Of a stretch of 64,000 nucleotides of DNA, positions 52,024 through 61,658 are shown piece after piece. This DNA is from Dinoroseobacter sp. (GTDB lineage Bacteria; Pseudomonadota; Alphaproteobacteria; Rhodobacterales; Rhodobacteraceae), in NCBI GenBank assembly GCA_017643385.1, contig JAEPNN010000001.1:519524-583523 (forward strand), written 5' to 3'. Below the pieces are notes generated by a model. That model searched no databases. It saw nothing but the letters and a program-made list of their open reading frames with translations, and was not told the DNA's origin. Each line of letters begins with the position of its first letter. Position 1 is the first letter of the stretch. A program made the translations under genes and the position numbers.

Positions 52024-54087
52024 TTACTTTGGTGGTCTCCGAAACGGTCTTGCGTCGCCACCTTTTTCAGATCTCGCATGCGGACGTTGCGGTTTTGTCG
52101 CTTTGCCCTTGCCCTTGTGACGCGCTTTTCTTGCCCCCAACGGCTTTGACGTGTCTGCGGCGTCTTCGACCCGTCTGGGACGTTTTTTGTCAGAAGGAGC
52201 GTTCTGAGACTTCGGTTTGCGGTCCCATGAACCATCCTGCGCAGGCGCGGCCTTGTCCCGTTTAGGCTTGAACTTCTTGGCTGGCTTATGGGGTGCCTGT
52301 TCAGCGGTTTTCGCGCGATCCTTTGGCTTCTCAGACCCATATCGCTTCTCACGGTCTTCTGCTTTGAATCGTTGTTTGTCCCTTGGGGCTTTTTCAGGCC
52401 TGGGTTTGCGCCCGGGTGATCTTTCTGACTTCTTTTCTGGCTTCGCAACGGCGCCCGGCGGGGGACCTTTTGGCGAAGCATCGAAGTCTGGCACACCGGG
52501 CAACTCTGTCAGCTTTGCGCCTTGTTCAAGGGCAAGCTCATCTCCCAGCTCCTTCTTCATAGCGGGCACGGCATCGCGCGCAATCTCGACAAAGGTTTCC
52601 TGATATTGAACCCGGATCGCCCCGATTGCGTCTTTTGACAAACCCGCATTGCGGCACAGCATGGGCAAGAGCCAGCGTGGCTCGGCGCGATCTTTCCGCC
52701 CCAGAGAAAGCGAAAACCATGTACTAGGGCCGAACGCAGCGCGGTCTTGTGTTTTGCGCTGACCTGGCTCGGGCGCGGTTTCCAGAAGCTCAGGTGCCGA
52801 GTGGCGTTCCTGATAAAGGCGCAAGTACGCAGCGGCGATCTGCTCAGGGGAGCGTCCTTTCAGCAGTCGTTCAGCAAAGGCCAGTTCCTCTGCACTTGGC
52901 GGCTCGTCCAATGCTGGATTGGCAATGATACGCGCTTCATCACGGGCAAGCACGTCGTCTGCTGATGGCGGTACGCCCCATTCGGCTTCAAGCTTTGCGG
53001 TCTTCAACAGACGTTGCGCTTTTGACCGCTGCCGCCCGGGTACGATTAAAACGGAAGTCCCCTTCCGTCCCGCGCGCCCCGTGCGTCCTGAACGATGCAG
53101 CAAGGCTTCCGAGTTGGAAGGCAGATCGGCATGAATGACCAGTTCCAGCCCGGGCAAGTCAATGCCCCGGGCGGCCACGTCGGTCGCCACGCAGACATTG
53201 GCGCGTCCATCGCGCAAGGCTTGCATGGCGTTGGTGCGCTCGGCCTGACTGAGCTCCCCCGAGAGCGAAACGACCGAAAATCCCCGGTTGGAAAACTTTG
53301 CAGTCAGGCGCGCCACCATGGAGCGCGTGTTGGCAAAAACGATTGCAGTTTGCGCGTCGTGAAAGCGCAAAATGTTTATGATGGCCTTTTCAATATCCGA
53401 GGGTGCGACAGTCAGAGCACTATAGGTGATGTCCGAATGCTGTGCTTCCGGACTTCCAATCGTCAAACGCTTTGCATCATCCTTCTGGTAGGTCTGCGCA
53501 AGCTTCGCAATCCCGCGTGGAACCGTGGCAGAGAACATCAAGGTGCGTCTGCCTTCTGGGGTTTGATCGAGGATATATTCCAGGTCCTCGGCAAACCCCA
53601 TATCCAGCATTTCGTCGGCTTCGTCCAAGACCACGGTCTTCAAATCGCTCAGATCGATCACCCCGCGTGCGGTGTGATCACGCAAGCGTCCCGGTGTCGC
53701 GACCACAATATGAGCGCCGCGTTCCAACGCCCTGCGTTCTGTCCGTGCATCCATGCCGCCAACAGTCGAAGCCGTAACGATGCCGGCTTCCGCAAAGAGC
53801 CAGTCAAACTCGCGTCGGACCTGAAGCGCAAGCTCGCGCGTGGGCGCGATAACGACAGCCAATGGCGCTGCAGGTGGTCCAAAGCGCCCGTCCGCGTCCA
53901 ACAGATCGCTCGCCATGGCCAGACCGAACCCGACCGTTTTGCCTGACCCGGTTTGCGCTGACACAAGAAGGTCTTTGCCTGACAACGTTTCGTCTGTCAC
54001 CGCCGCTTGCACAGGCGTCAGGCTGCTGTAGCCGCGCTTGGAAAGTGCCGCCGATAATGTCTTCGGTAGGCGGGAGAAGTCTTGCAT
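52024..54087 (-). CDS. DEAD-box RNA helicase with DbpA-like domain and basic tail
   Basis: 687 residues. Helicase motifs in order: SLTPVQAAV (Q motif), VSAQTGSGKTVGFG (I), PTRELALQ (Ia), TPGRL (Ib), LDEADEMLDMGF (II), MFSATVP (III), FANTRSMVARL (IV), ATDVAARGIDLP (V), HRSGRTGRAG (VI). Residues ~455-515 resemble the RNA-binding domain of DbpA. The last ~145 residues are Lys/Arg/Pro-rich and disordered, likely binding rRNA. Probable role in ribosome assembly or cold adaptation. Confidence 0.92.
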   Translation of the reverse strand: MQDFSRLPKTLSAALSKRGYSSLTPVQAAVTDETLSGKDLLVSAQTGSGKTVGFGLAMASDLLDADGRFGPPAAPLAVVIAPTRELALQVRREFDWLFAEAGIVTASTVGGMDARTERRALERGAHIVVATPGRLRDHTARGVIDLSDLKTVVLDEADEMLDMGFAEDLEYILDQTPEGRRTLMFSATVPRGIAKLAQTYQKDDAKRLTIGSPEAQHSDITYSALTVAPSDIEKAIINILRFHDAQTAIVFANTRSMVARLTAKFSNRGFSVVSLSGELSQAERTNAMQALRDGRANVCVATDVAARGIDLPGLELVIHADLPSNSEALLHRSGRTGRAGRKGTSVLIVPGRQRSKAQRLLKTAKLEAEWGVPPSADDVLARDEARIIANPALDEPPSAEELAFAERLLKGRSPEQIAAAYLRLYQERHSAPELLETAPEPGQRKTQDRAAFGPSTWFSLSLGRKDRAEPRWLLPMLCRNAGLSKDAIGAIRVQYQETFVEIARDAVPAMKKELGDELALEQGAKLTELPGVPDFDASPKGPPPGAVAKPEKKSERSPGRKPRPEKAPRDKQRFKAEDREKRYGSEKPKDRAKTAEQAPHKPAKKFKPKRDKAAPAQDGSWDRKPKSQNAPSDKKRPRRVEDAADTSKPLGARKARHKGKGKATKPQRPHARSEKGGDARPFRRPPK

Positions 54088-54548
54088 GGGTCACCAGTTG
54101 CCGGAGGAAAACGCGGCCATAGTGGCTTTTCGCACTGATGTATAGCCTGTGCCTTATGGCCGATGGCTCTTGGGTCAGGAATGCGTTCGGGAATTCTGGG
54201 TGTCTTCACCTCCGTAATTAGAGGCCAGGATATTCAATTCGCTTTGGCCTGTGGAGGAATGGATGTCAGCAGACATGCGGGCAACATGGTCAGGTTTTAC
54301 ATGTCCTATGGCAATCGACTTACGGATTTTGCAGGCCAAAATGCCTTGTCTCTACCCCGTAATACAAATATCGATTGAGCGCATTTAAGACGGCGGGTGC
54401 TAACGTCGAAGAAAAAAGTGGTGGGGCAGTGGGGAACGTGCCGAAGGTCAGTCGCATGCGAAAGTACGCGTCAAAACAACTCACACATGCCACAGTCGCA
54501 TGCCCTATACCCGTTGCCTAGAAACGAAGCGACCGACGGGGACGAGAT
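54088..54548. other. Intergenic region between helicase and mrp operon
   Basis: About 460 bases between divergent genes. A plus-strand frame at 54163-54378 (71 codons, contains LACGGMDVSRHAGN) has no ribosome binding site or known motif and is not called. Promoters for both genes are expected; no strong consensus is seen. Confidence 0.5.
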
Positions 54549-57407
54549 ATGAGCCAGGCAGGATTTTTCCTGATACTTATCGCGGTGTTGCCCTTTATGG
54601 GGGCGTTGCTCCCGGGTTTGATGGTCCGTGCCGGGCGTACAACGAGCGCGGTGGCTACGGCGACGCCGACGGCCCTCGCTCTGGTCATGTTGATTATTCT
54701 GTCTCCGCGCGTTCTGTCGGGAGAAGTTATCCAGGCTGAACTGGAATGGCTGCCGCAGTTGGGGCTGTCAGCCTCTTTCTTTCTGGATGGGTTGGGACTG
54801 CTTTTCGCAGGGATGATCCTTGGCGTTGGCCTGTTGATCACACTGTACGCCCGCTTTTATCTCTCGAGCGACGATCCGATGGGGCAGTTTTATACCTATC
54901 TGTTATTGTTTCAGGGTGCGATGCTCGGGATCGTTCTTTCCGATAACATTCTGCTTTTGCTTATTTTCTGGGAACTTACCTCTCTCTCCTCCTTCCTGCT
55001 GATCGGATACTGGAAGCATTTGCCCGAAGGGCGGCAAGGCGCACGCATGGCGTTGACGGTCACCGGGGCAGGCGGGCTCGCCATGATCGGCGGGATGCTA
55101 ATCCTTGGCAATATCGTGGGCAGTTACAACCTGACCGACATTTTGCAGGCGGGTGATCAGATCAAGGCCTCTGAATGGTACTTGCCAGCGTTGATCCTCA
55201 TCCTTCTGGGGGCCTTCACGAAATCTGCACAGTTCCCGTTCCATTTCTGGTTGCCCCATGCGATGGCCGCGCCAACACCTGTCTCGGCCTACCTGCACTC
55301 GGCAACCATGGTCAAAGCTGGTGTGTTCCTGATGGCGCGCATGTGGCCTGCGCTGGCAGGCACGGATGCGTGGTTTTACATCGTGGCAAGCACCGGGCTC
55401 GTTACGATGGTGCTTGGTGCCGCGATTGCGCTGTTCAAGGACGATCTGAAGGCACTTCTGGCGTTTTCGACCGTCAGCCATCTTGGCTTTCTCACGATGC
55501 TTCTGGGATTTGGGACTGAGGCCGCGGCAGTGGCCGCTGTCTTTCACATCATCAACCATCTGACCTTCAAGGCCGCGCTCTTTATGACGGCAGGCATCGT
55601 GGATCACGAAACCCACACACGGGATATTAAACGCCTCGGGGGGTTGAGGCATTTGATGCCGGTCACTTTCGTCATTGGAACGGTGGCGGCGCTGTCCATG
55701 GCAGGCATCCCCTTGTTCAATGGGTTTCTCTCAAAAGAAATGATGCTGGAAGAAGCTTCCCATACTTATTGGCTTGGCAATCCTTACATCATCCCCGCCC
55801 TGGCCACGTTCGGCGCGCTTTTGTCGGTGGCTTACTCGCTTCGCTTTATTTCACATGTCTTTCTTGGGCCTGTTCGCGATGACTACCCGCATAAACCCCA
55901 TGATCCACAGTTTGGAATGTGGGCAGCGCCGGGATTACTCGTGGTGCTCGTCGTCATCATTGGTGTCGCTCCGTTCCTCGCCGAAGGTATTGTGACTGCA
56001 GCAGCCGACGCTGTTACAGGCGCACATCTACACCCACATCTGAAGATCTGGCATGGTGTGACCCCCGCGCTTTGGATGTCGATCGCAGCCATCGTTGGTG
56101 GTGCACTGCTCCTGAGCCTTCATGCGCCGCTGGATCGTATCTGGAACGCGCTTCGTCGTCCGGAAGCGAAAGACATCTTTGATGCGCTGATCGCGCGGCT
56201 GGTGTCAGCAACACGTTGGACCACCGAGATCACCCATAATGGTGCCATCAGCCGGTACCTTGCCATCTTCACGGTTGCCTCGGTGTGGCTGGGCTGGGTT
56301 GCCTATTCGGGAAGCGGGCTTTCCGCACCGACGCGTGAGCTGCTTCCGGTCCCAGCCGTCATTGCCGTCGGTTGGCTTCTGCTCATTGTCGCAACGGTGT
56401 CAGTGGTTGTCATGCACCACAATCGCTTTCGCGCTTTGGTGCTTATCGGGATCATCGGGCTGTCTATCTCAGCAGGCTTTGTATATCTCTCCGCGCCGGA
56501 TCTCGCGCTCACACAAATCTCGGTCGAGACAGTCACGATCATGCTGCTGCTACTGGCACTGCATTTCATGCCGCAGATCACACCGAAAGAGAGCTCGCTT
56601 GGTCTGAAAATCCGCGATGGTTTCATCGCGCTTGTCGCAGGGGGTGGTGTGGGCGCAGTTGCCTATGCGTTCCTGATGCGCGACGTCGACACGATCTCGG
56701 GCTTCCATCTTGCCAACAGCTACGAAGGCGGCGGCGGCACCAACGTCGTCAATGTCATTCTGGTGGATTTCCGGGGGTATGACACATATGGCGAGATCAT
56801 CGTGCTCGGGATCGCTGGTCTTGTGATCTACGCCCTTATGAATGCGCTGCTTGACGGACCAGCGGCGCGGCGCCTCAAGCAGGTCGTCTACGATTATGAC
56901 CGCTCCCGCGATAGGCACCCAATGATGATGGTGGTTGTAACGCGCGTGTTGATGCCAATTGCGATTCTCGTCGGTGTGTACATCTTCCTGCGCGGGCACA
57001 ACCAACCGGGCGGCGGTTTTGTTGCGGGTCTCGTGATCGCCATTGCGCTATTGATGCAATACATGGCCTCGGGCTTTGCCTGGACCCAAGAGCGCAAACG
57101 CATCGAGTACCACACCATGATCGGTCTCGGCGTCGTAATCGCTGGCCTGACGGGCGTTGGGTCCTGGCTTGCCGGTGCCCCCTTCCTGACCAGTTCCTAT
57201 ACCTACATACACCTCCCTCCCATCGAGGAGTTCGAACTTGCAACCGCCATGCTCTTCGATCTCGGTGTGTTCCTGACCGTGCTCGGGGCCGTCATGCTGA
57301 TGCTCTACAGCCTCTCGCGGATCGCACGCTTTGCAGGCGAGACCGTCAACGTCGCACCGATGGACTACGATCCCGGCGAACAAGCCGATGACGAGGAGGA
57401 CAAGTAG
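54549..57407 (+). CDS. mrpA: Mrp-type Na+/H+ antiporter subunit A, fused to B domain
   Basis: 952 residues, preceded by GGGGACGAG. The N-terminal ~500 residues are NuoL-like: FFLDGLGLLFAGMILGVGLL, LLLIFWELTSLSSFLLIGYW with the key Glu, FPFHFWLPHAMAAPTPVSAY with conserved Lys/His nearby, and HIINHLTFKAALF. The C-terminal ~300 residues include the MrpB-like segment (FLRGHNQPGGGFVAGLVIAI), the fused AB form usual in alphaproteobacteria. Membrane complex that expels Na+ (or K+) using the proton gradient. Confidence 0.95.
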   Translation: MSQAGFFLILIAVLPFMGALLPGLMVRAGRTTSAVATATPTALALVMLIILSPRVLSGEVIQAELEWLPQLGLSASFFLDGLGLLFAGMILGVGLLITLYARFYLSSDDPMGQFYTYLLLFQGAMLGIVLSDNILLLLIFWELTSLSSFLLIGYWKHLPEGRQGARMALTVTGAGGLAMIGGMLILGNIVGSYNLTDILQAGDQIKASEWYLPALILILLGAFTKSAQFPFHFWLPHAMAAPTPVSAYLHSATMVKAGVFLMARMWPALAGTDAWFYIVASTGLVTMVLGAAIALFKDDLKALLAFSTVSHLGFLTMLLGFGTEAAAVAAVFHIINHLTFKAALFMTAGIVDHETHTRDIKRLGGLRHLMPVTFVIGTVAALSMAGIPLFNGFLSKEMMLEEASHTYWLGNPYIIPALATFGALLSVAYSLRFISHVFLGPVRDDYPHKPHDPQFGMWAAPGLLVVLVVIIGVAPFLAEGIVTAAADAVTGAHLHPHLKIWHGVTPALWMSIAAIVGGALLLSLHAPLDRIWNALRRPEAKDIFDALIARLVSATRWTTEITHNGAISRYLAIFTVASVWLGWVAYSGSGLSAPTRELLPVPAVIAVGWLLLIVATVSVVVMHHNRFRALVLIGIIGLSISAGFVYLSAPDLALTQISVETVTIMLLLLALHFMPQITPKESSLGLKIRDGFIALVAGGGVGAVAYAFLMRDVDTISGFHLANSYEGGGGTNVVNVILVDFRGYDTYGEIIVLGIAGLVIYALMNALLDGPAARRLKQVVYDYDRSRDRHPMMMVVVTRVLMPIAILVGVYIFLRGHNQPGGGFVAGLVIAIALLMQYMASGFAWTQERKRIEYHTMIGLGVVIAGLTGVGSWLAGAPFLTSSYTYIHLPPIEEFELATAMLFDLGVFLTVLGAVMLMLYSLSRIARFAGETVNVAPMDYDPGEQADDEEDK

Positions 57408-57773
57408 ATGGAGATCATAGTTGCGAGCTCCGTTGGCGTTCTCACTGCGGGTGGGGTTTACCTTATCCTGCGGCTGCGTACGTTCCCCGTGATCCTGGGC
57501 CTCGCCCTCCTTTCATACGCCGTTAATGTGTTTCTCTTCGCCAGCGGTCGGCTTGCCATCAATCTGTCGCCGATCCTGTCAAAATACGGTGACGCCACCT
57601 ACACCGATCCGCTTCCCCAGGCACTGGTTCTGACGGCCATCGTGATTTCGTTTGGGATGACTGCCGTTCTAGTCATGATTGCGCTGGGCGCGTTTCTGGA
57701 GGCGGAAGACGACCGTATTGATCTCGATCTTGTCGGGGAAGACGACATCAACGGTGAGGATGCAGGCAAATGA
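57408..57773 (+). CDS. mrpC: Mrp-type Na+/H+ antiporter subunit C
   Basis: 121 residues, NuoK-like, three helices: IIVASSVGVLTAGGVYLILR, FPVILGLALLSYAVNVFLFA, and PLPQALVLTAIVISFGMTAV with the conserved DPLPQALVLTAIVI motif. Starts immediately after the mrpA stop and overlaps mrpD by 4 bases. Confidence 0.95.
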   Translation: MEIIVASSVGVLTAGGVYLILRLRTFPVILGLALLSYAVNVFLFASGRLAINLSPILSKYGDATYTDPLPQALVLTAIVISFGMTAVLVMIALGAFLEAEDDRIDLDLVGEDDINGEDAGK

Positions 57774-59293
57774 TGCATTGGATCATCCTCCCCGTCGTTC
57801 TACCGGCACTGCTCGCACCGTTGATCGCATTCGTGATGCGATACGACATCGTATTGGCGCGTACGGCATCGATGGTTGGCAGCATAGGCCTGCTCGTGAT
57901 CTCGATCGTTTTGATCAACTTCGCGGCTGGTGGCGAAACCTTTGTGTATCGTCTTGGTGACTGGCCCGCGCCGTTCGGGATCGTGCTTGTCCTCGATCGT
58001 CTATCGGCGCTGATGGTTTTCTTGACGTCGCTTCTTGCTGTGATTGTCCTGATACATGCAATCGCAACAGGGTGGGACGCGCGCGGGCGTCATTTCCACG
58101 CGCTGTTCCAGTTCCAGCTTATGGGCATTTGCGGCGCGTTCCTGACCGGCGACGTGTTCAACATGTTCGTGTTCTTCGAGGTCCTTTTGATTGCCTCATA
58201 TGGTCTCATGATCCATTCAGGTGGCCGTCAACGCATTCAGGCGGGCCTGCAATATGTGGTGATGAACCTCGCAGGCTCGACGTTGTTCCTCTTCGCGCTG
58301 GGCACGCTTTATGCCTCGACCGGGACGCTGAACATTGCTGATCTTGCGGTTCGCATTCCGGAATTGCCCGAGGGCGAAGCAGCGCTTGTGCGTATCGCCG
58401 TAATGCTTCTGTTGATTGTGTTTGCAGTGAAGGCCGCACTCTTTCCGGTGCAGTTCTGGCTTCCAAACACCTACGCGAATGCCCCGGCCCCGGTGGCCGC
58501 GCTCTTTGCGATCATGACCAAAGTGGGCGCATATGCCATTCTTCGCGTCCACACGATTTCTTTCGGACCCGGGATCGATGCGACGCAGGATATCGCCGGA
58601 ATGCTCCTCTTCCCGGCCGCATTGATCACCATAGCCATTGGGGCGTTTGGTGTCCTGGGGGCGCGGCGTCTGATGAGCCTGATTTCCTTCTCGGTGGTCG
58701 GATCGATGGGCACGCTCTTGCTTGCGGTCTCATCTTTCTCGCAAACCGCGACCTCCGCCGCACTTTATTATCTCGTCCATTCAACCTTCGCGGCCGCGTC
58801 GCTCTTCCTGATCGCCGATCTCGTCGTGTTGCGCCGGGCAAGTGACAGCCTCACGCCAAAATCACCGACTGTACAAAATGGTCTTTATGCGGCGCTCTTT
58901 TTCGCGGCGGCCATTGCAATGGCCGGGATGCCGCCGCTCAGTGGGTTTCTTGGAAAACTCCTGGTGCTTGATGCTCTGCGCGATCCAGACATCATTGGCT
59001 GGACGTGGTCTGCGATCCTGATCGGGTCCTTGCTGACCATTGTCGGCTTTGCACGTGCGGGCAGCATCTTGTTCTGGAAGTCCACAGCGACAGAACCGCA
59101 AGAAACTGACCCCAACCCACCACATCCCGCGACGGCCTTGGAGGTCGCGCCGACAATGGCGACGATTTCACTTCTGGCGTTGCTTGCAGTGTTTGCGGGA
59201 CCTGCCTCCGGTTATCTGGAAGCTACGTCTGCCCAGCTTTTTGATCGTGACGGCTATGTCTCTGCGGTTCTCAGCGCAGAAGGTGGAGAATAA
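57770..59293 (+). CDS. mrpD: Mrp-type Na+/H+ antiporter subunit D
   Basis: 507 residues, NuoM/N-like, about 14 helices. MFVFFEVLLIASYGLMIHSG carries the conserved Glu, and AVKAALFPVQFWLPNTYANA the conserved Lys. Also AMAGMPPLSGFLGKLLVLDAL. Proton- or cation-translocating partner of subunit A. Confidence 0.95.
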   Translation: MMHWIILPVVLPALLAPLIAFVMRYDIVLARTASMVGSIGLLVISIVLINFAAGGETFVYRLGDWPAPFGIVLVLDRLSALMVFLTSLLAVIVLIHAIATGWDARGRHFHALFQFQLMGICGAFLTGDVFNMFVFFEVLLIASYGLMIHSGGRQRIQAGLQYVVMNLAGSTLFLFALGTLYASTGTLNIADLAVRIPELPEGEAALVRIAVMLLLIVFAVKAALFPVQFWLPNTYANAPAPVAALFAIMTKVGAYAILRVHTISFGPGIDATQDIAGMLLFPAALITIAIGAFGVLGARRLMSLISFSVVGSMGTLLLAVSSFSQTATSAALYYLVHSTFAAASLFLIADLVVLRRASDSLTPKSPTVQNGLYAALFFAAAIAMAGMPPLSGFLGKLLVLDALRDPDIIGWTWSAILIGSLLTIVGFARAGSILFWKSTATEPQETDPNPPHPATALEVAPTMATISLLALLAVFAGPASGYLEATSAQLFDRDGYVSAVLSAEGGE

Positions 59294-59296
59294 GCA

Positions 59297-59788
59297 ATGC
59301 TTAGAAAACTCGTGCCTCACCCGCTTCTCAGCCTGACACTCGTCTTTGTGTGGTTGGCCCTCGTGAACACCTTCACGCTTGGCAACCTGATCCTTGGCAT
59401 CTTTTTCGGTATCGTCATCCCGATGATCACCGCCGCCTACTGGCCTGATCGCCCGAAGGTCGGACGCCCGTTCAAGATCATCGAATATGGCTTGATCGTT
59501 GTCTGGGATATCATCGTGGCCAACATTCAGGTCGCGATGATTATACTGTTCAAGCCCGAGCGTGAAATCCACTCGCAATGGATACCAGTTCCTCTGGAGC
59601 TTACATCGGCAGAGGCAATCACGGTACTCGCAGGAACAATAACCATGACGCCGGGTACGGTGTCGACGATGCTATCGGCGGACGGCGGGTGCATATTGGT
59701 GCACTGCTTACACAGTGACGACCCCGACGCGGTGCGCGACGACATCAAGTCACGCTATGAAAGTCGCCTCAAGGAGATCTTCCAATGA
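59297..59788 (+). CDS. mrpE: Mrp-type Na+/H+ antiporter subunit E
   Basis: 163 residues. Two N-terminal helices (LLSLTLVFVWLALVNTFTLG, LILGIFFGIVIPMITAAYWP) and the family motif TVLAGTITMTPGTVSTMLSA with a VHCLHSDDP end. Overlaps mrpF by 4 bases. Confidence 0.94.
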   Translation: MLRKLVPHPLLSLTLVFVWLALVNTFTLGNLILGIFFGIVIPMITAAYWPDRPKVGRPFKIIEYGLIVVWDIIVANIQVAMIILFKPEREIHSQWIPVPLELTSAEAITVLAGTITMTPGTVSTMLSADGGCILVHCLHSDDPDAVRDDIKSRYESRLKEIFQ

Positions 59789-60054
59789 TTGAAGCTGCTC
59801 TGCTCTTTTGCGCCATCTGCTATTCAGTAGCGTTGCTCATCAACCTCTGGCGCATTGCGTCGGGCCCAGACTCCGCTGACCGCATCCTCGCGCTCGACAC
59901 CATGGTCATCAACGTGATCGCGCTTCTGGTGCTGTATGGCATCTGGCGCGGAACGACCGTCTATTTCGAAGCCGCCATGCTGATCGCGATGGTGGGTTTC
60001 GTCTCCACCGTCGCTTATTGCCGCTATATCCTGCGCGGCGACATCATCGAATAG
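59785..60054 (+). CDS. mrpF: Mrp-type Na+/H+ antiporter subunit F
   Basis: 89 residues, three helices. Conserved RIASGPDSADRILALDTMVI between helices one and two, and AMLIAMVGFVSTVAYCRYIL at the end, typical of MrpF/PhaF. Confidence 0.94.
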   Translation: MIEAALLFCAICYSVALLINLWRIASGPDSADRILALDTMVINVIALLVLYGIWRGTTVYFEAAMLIAMVGFVSTVAYCRYILRGDIIE

Positions 60055-60063
60055 GGGGCGGAC

Positions 60064-60438
60064 ATGAGCTTCTATACAGAACTTTTGATCGCCATCTCAC
60101 TTGTCGTTAGTGGTCTATTCGGCGTTGTCGGATCGTATGGGCTGATCAAACTTAAGAATACCGTGCAACGTCTGCACGCTCCAACGAAAGCGACAACATT
60201 GGGGGTTGGCGGCGTACTCATCGCGTCGATGATCCATTTCGTCGCCAGGAACGGCCATGTTTCGGTGCATGAGCTTCTGATTTCGCTCTTTCTGTTCCTG
60301 ACCGCGCCGATCACCGCAAAATTCATTGCCAAAGCTTACATGGCAAGAAACATGAAAGCGGATCAACTGCCTCAAAGTTCCGGGGATTACGGTTGGTCGG
60401 TGTATGATGATCCGCCCGAAACGGATGCCAACCAATAG
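60064..60438 (+). CDS. mrpG: Mrp-type Na+/H+ antiporter subunit G
   Basis: 124 residues, preceded by GGGGGCGG. Three helices; conserved GSYGLIKLKNTVQRLHAPTK and TLGVGGVLIASMIHF, then LFLFLTAPITAKFIAKAYM. Hydrophilic tail of about 25 residues. Last gene of mrpABCDEFG. Confidence 0.94.
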   Translation: MSFYTELLIAISLVVSGLFGVVGSYGLIKLKNTVQRLHAPTKATTLGVGGVLIASMIHFVARNGHVSVHELLISLFLFLTAPITAKFIAKAYMARNMKADQLPQSSGDYGWSVYDDPPETDANQ

Positions 60439-60767
60439 TAAAAACGCGTTTGCTGGACCTGTGTCATTCCACCGGTGATTTGCAGGGCTGCGACGAAAAC
60501 ACAGACCCGCTATTTAACCCTCCCGGCGGCTGTTGACAGGCCCTCCGACTCCACCTATACCGCGCGCCACTCGGTCGGGTTCCATTTGGATATCGACCGG
60601 TTCGCACAATTGAAGTGGTCATGATCCAGGCCTAACCGCCTCGATCCTCTGGAATTCCACCGCGTCGGCCCTCAAATCTGGGACCGTCCGCGGTTTTGCG
60701 CTTTGCGTGGGTGAAGGCCTGGGCAGTTCATAAGCGCCTGACATGAATGAGCAAGACGGGGAACCGA
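60439..60767. other. Leader region of the str operon
   Basis: About 330 bases without a gene between mrpG and rpsL. It contains the consensus promoter at 60533-60561 and about 200 bases of leader before the rpsL start. No mrp terminator with a T-tract is evident. The long leader may carry regulatory structure, but I did not identify a defined ribosomal-protein site. Confidence 0.55.
60533..60561 (+). promoter_or_regulatory. Sigma-70 promoter of the str operon
   Basis: TTGACA (60533-60538) and TATACC (60556-60561) are separated by exactly 17 bases. It lies about 207 bases upstream of rpsL. The perfect -35 box and optimal spacing fit a strong housekeeping promoter. Confidence 0.8.
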
Positions 60768-61139
60768 ATGCCGACGATCCAACAGCTGATCCGCAAGCCG
60801 CGGCAGCCCAAAGTGAAGCGCTCCAAGTCGCAGCACCTTGAATCCTGCCCGCAGAAGCGTGGCGTATGCACACGCGTTTATACCACAACGCCAAAGAAGC
60901 CGAACTCGGCGATGCGTAAAGTCGCAAAAGTGCGTCTTTCGAACGGCTATGAGGTGATCAGCTACATCCCCGGTGAAAGCCATAACCTTCAGGAGCACTC
61001 GGTGGTTCTGATCCGTGGTGGCCGTGTGAAAGACCTTCCGGGTGTTCGCTACCACATCCTGCGCGGCGTTCTGGATACCCAGGGCGTTAAAGACCGTAAG
61101 CAGCGTCGTTCGAAGTACGGCGCGAAGCGTCCGAAGTAA
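60768..61139 (+). CDS. rpsL: 30S ribosomal protein S12
   Basis: 123 residues from ATG 60768 ([15 protein letters not shown]), with GGGGAA upstream; the ATG at 60747 is too early for the family. Contains [20 protein letters not shown] and [20 protein letters not shown]. The Lys residues where streptomycin-resistance changes occur (in TPKKPN and RVKDLPG) are unchanged. Confidence 0.98.
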   Translation: MPTIQQLIRKPRQPKVKRSKSQHLESCPQKRGVCTRVYTTTPKKPNSAMRKVAKVRLSNGYEVISYIPGESHNLQEHSVVLIRGGRVKDLPGVRYHILRGVLDTQGVKDRKQRRSKYGAKRPK

Positions 61140-61151
61140 GAGGATATATAG

Positions 61152-61622
61152 ATGTCTCGTCGCCACGCCGCCGAAAAACGTGAAGTTCTGCCAGACGCCA
61201 AGTTTGGTGACCGCGTTCTGACCAAGTTCATGAACAACCTGATGATCGACGGTAAAAAATCCGCCGCCGAACGCATCGTTTACAACGCAATGGACCGCGT
61301 TGAGGGCAAGCTGAAGCGCGCGCCTATCGAAGTGTTCCACGAAGCCCTCGACAACGTGAAGCCTGCGCTTGAAGTGCGTTCGCGCCGCGTTGGTGGTGCC
61401 ACCTATCAGGTTCCGGTTGAAGTGCGCCCTGAGCGCCGCGAAGCGCTCGCCATTCGTTGGCTGATCGGTGCAGCACGCAACCGCAACGAGAACACGATGG
61501 AAGAGCGTCTGGCTGGTGAGCTGATCGACGCTGTTCAATCTCGTGGCACTGCCGTCAAGAAGCGTGAAGACACCCACAAGATGGCCGAAGCCAACAAGGC
61601 CTTCAGCCACTACCGCTGGTAA
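61152..61622 (+). CDS. rpsG: 30S ribosomal protein S7
   Basis: 156 residues, standard length. [20 protein letters not shown] start, [40 protein letters not shown], and [10 protein letters not shown] end. Binds 16S rRNA head region; second gene of the str operon. Confidence 0.98.
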   Translation: MSRRHAAEKREVLPDAKFGDRVLTKFMNNLMIDGKKSAAERIVYNAMDRVEGKLKRAPIEVFHEALDNVKPALEVRSRRVGGATYQVPVEVRPERREALAIRWLIGAARNRNENTMEERLAGELIDAVQSRGTAVKKREDTHKMAEANKAFSHYRW

Positions 61623-61658
61623 TTCATCTCCTCTCTCCCTTTAGCGTAGGACCAGACC

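Noticed and set aside
54163..54378. 71-codon plus-strand frame before mrpA
   Set aside because: No ribosome binding site or family motif; lies in the divergent promoter region between helicase and mrp genes.
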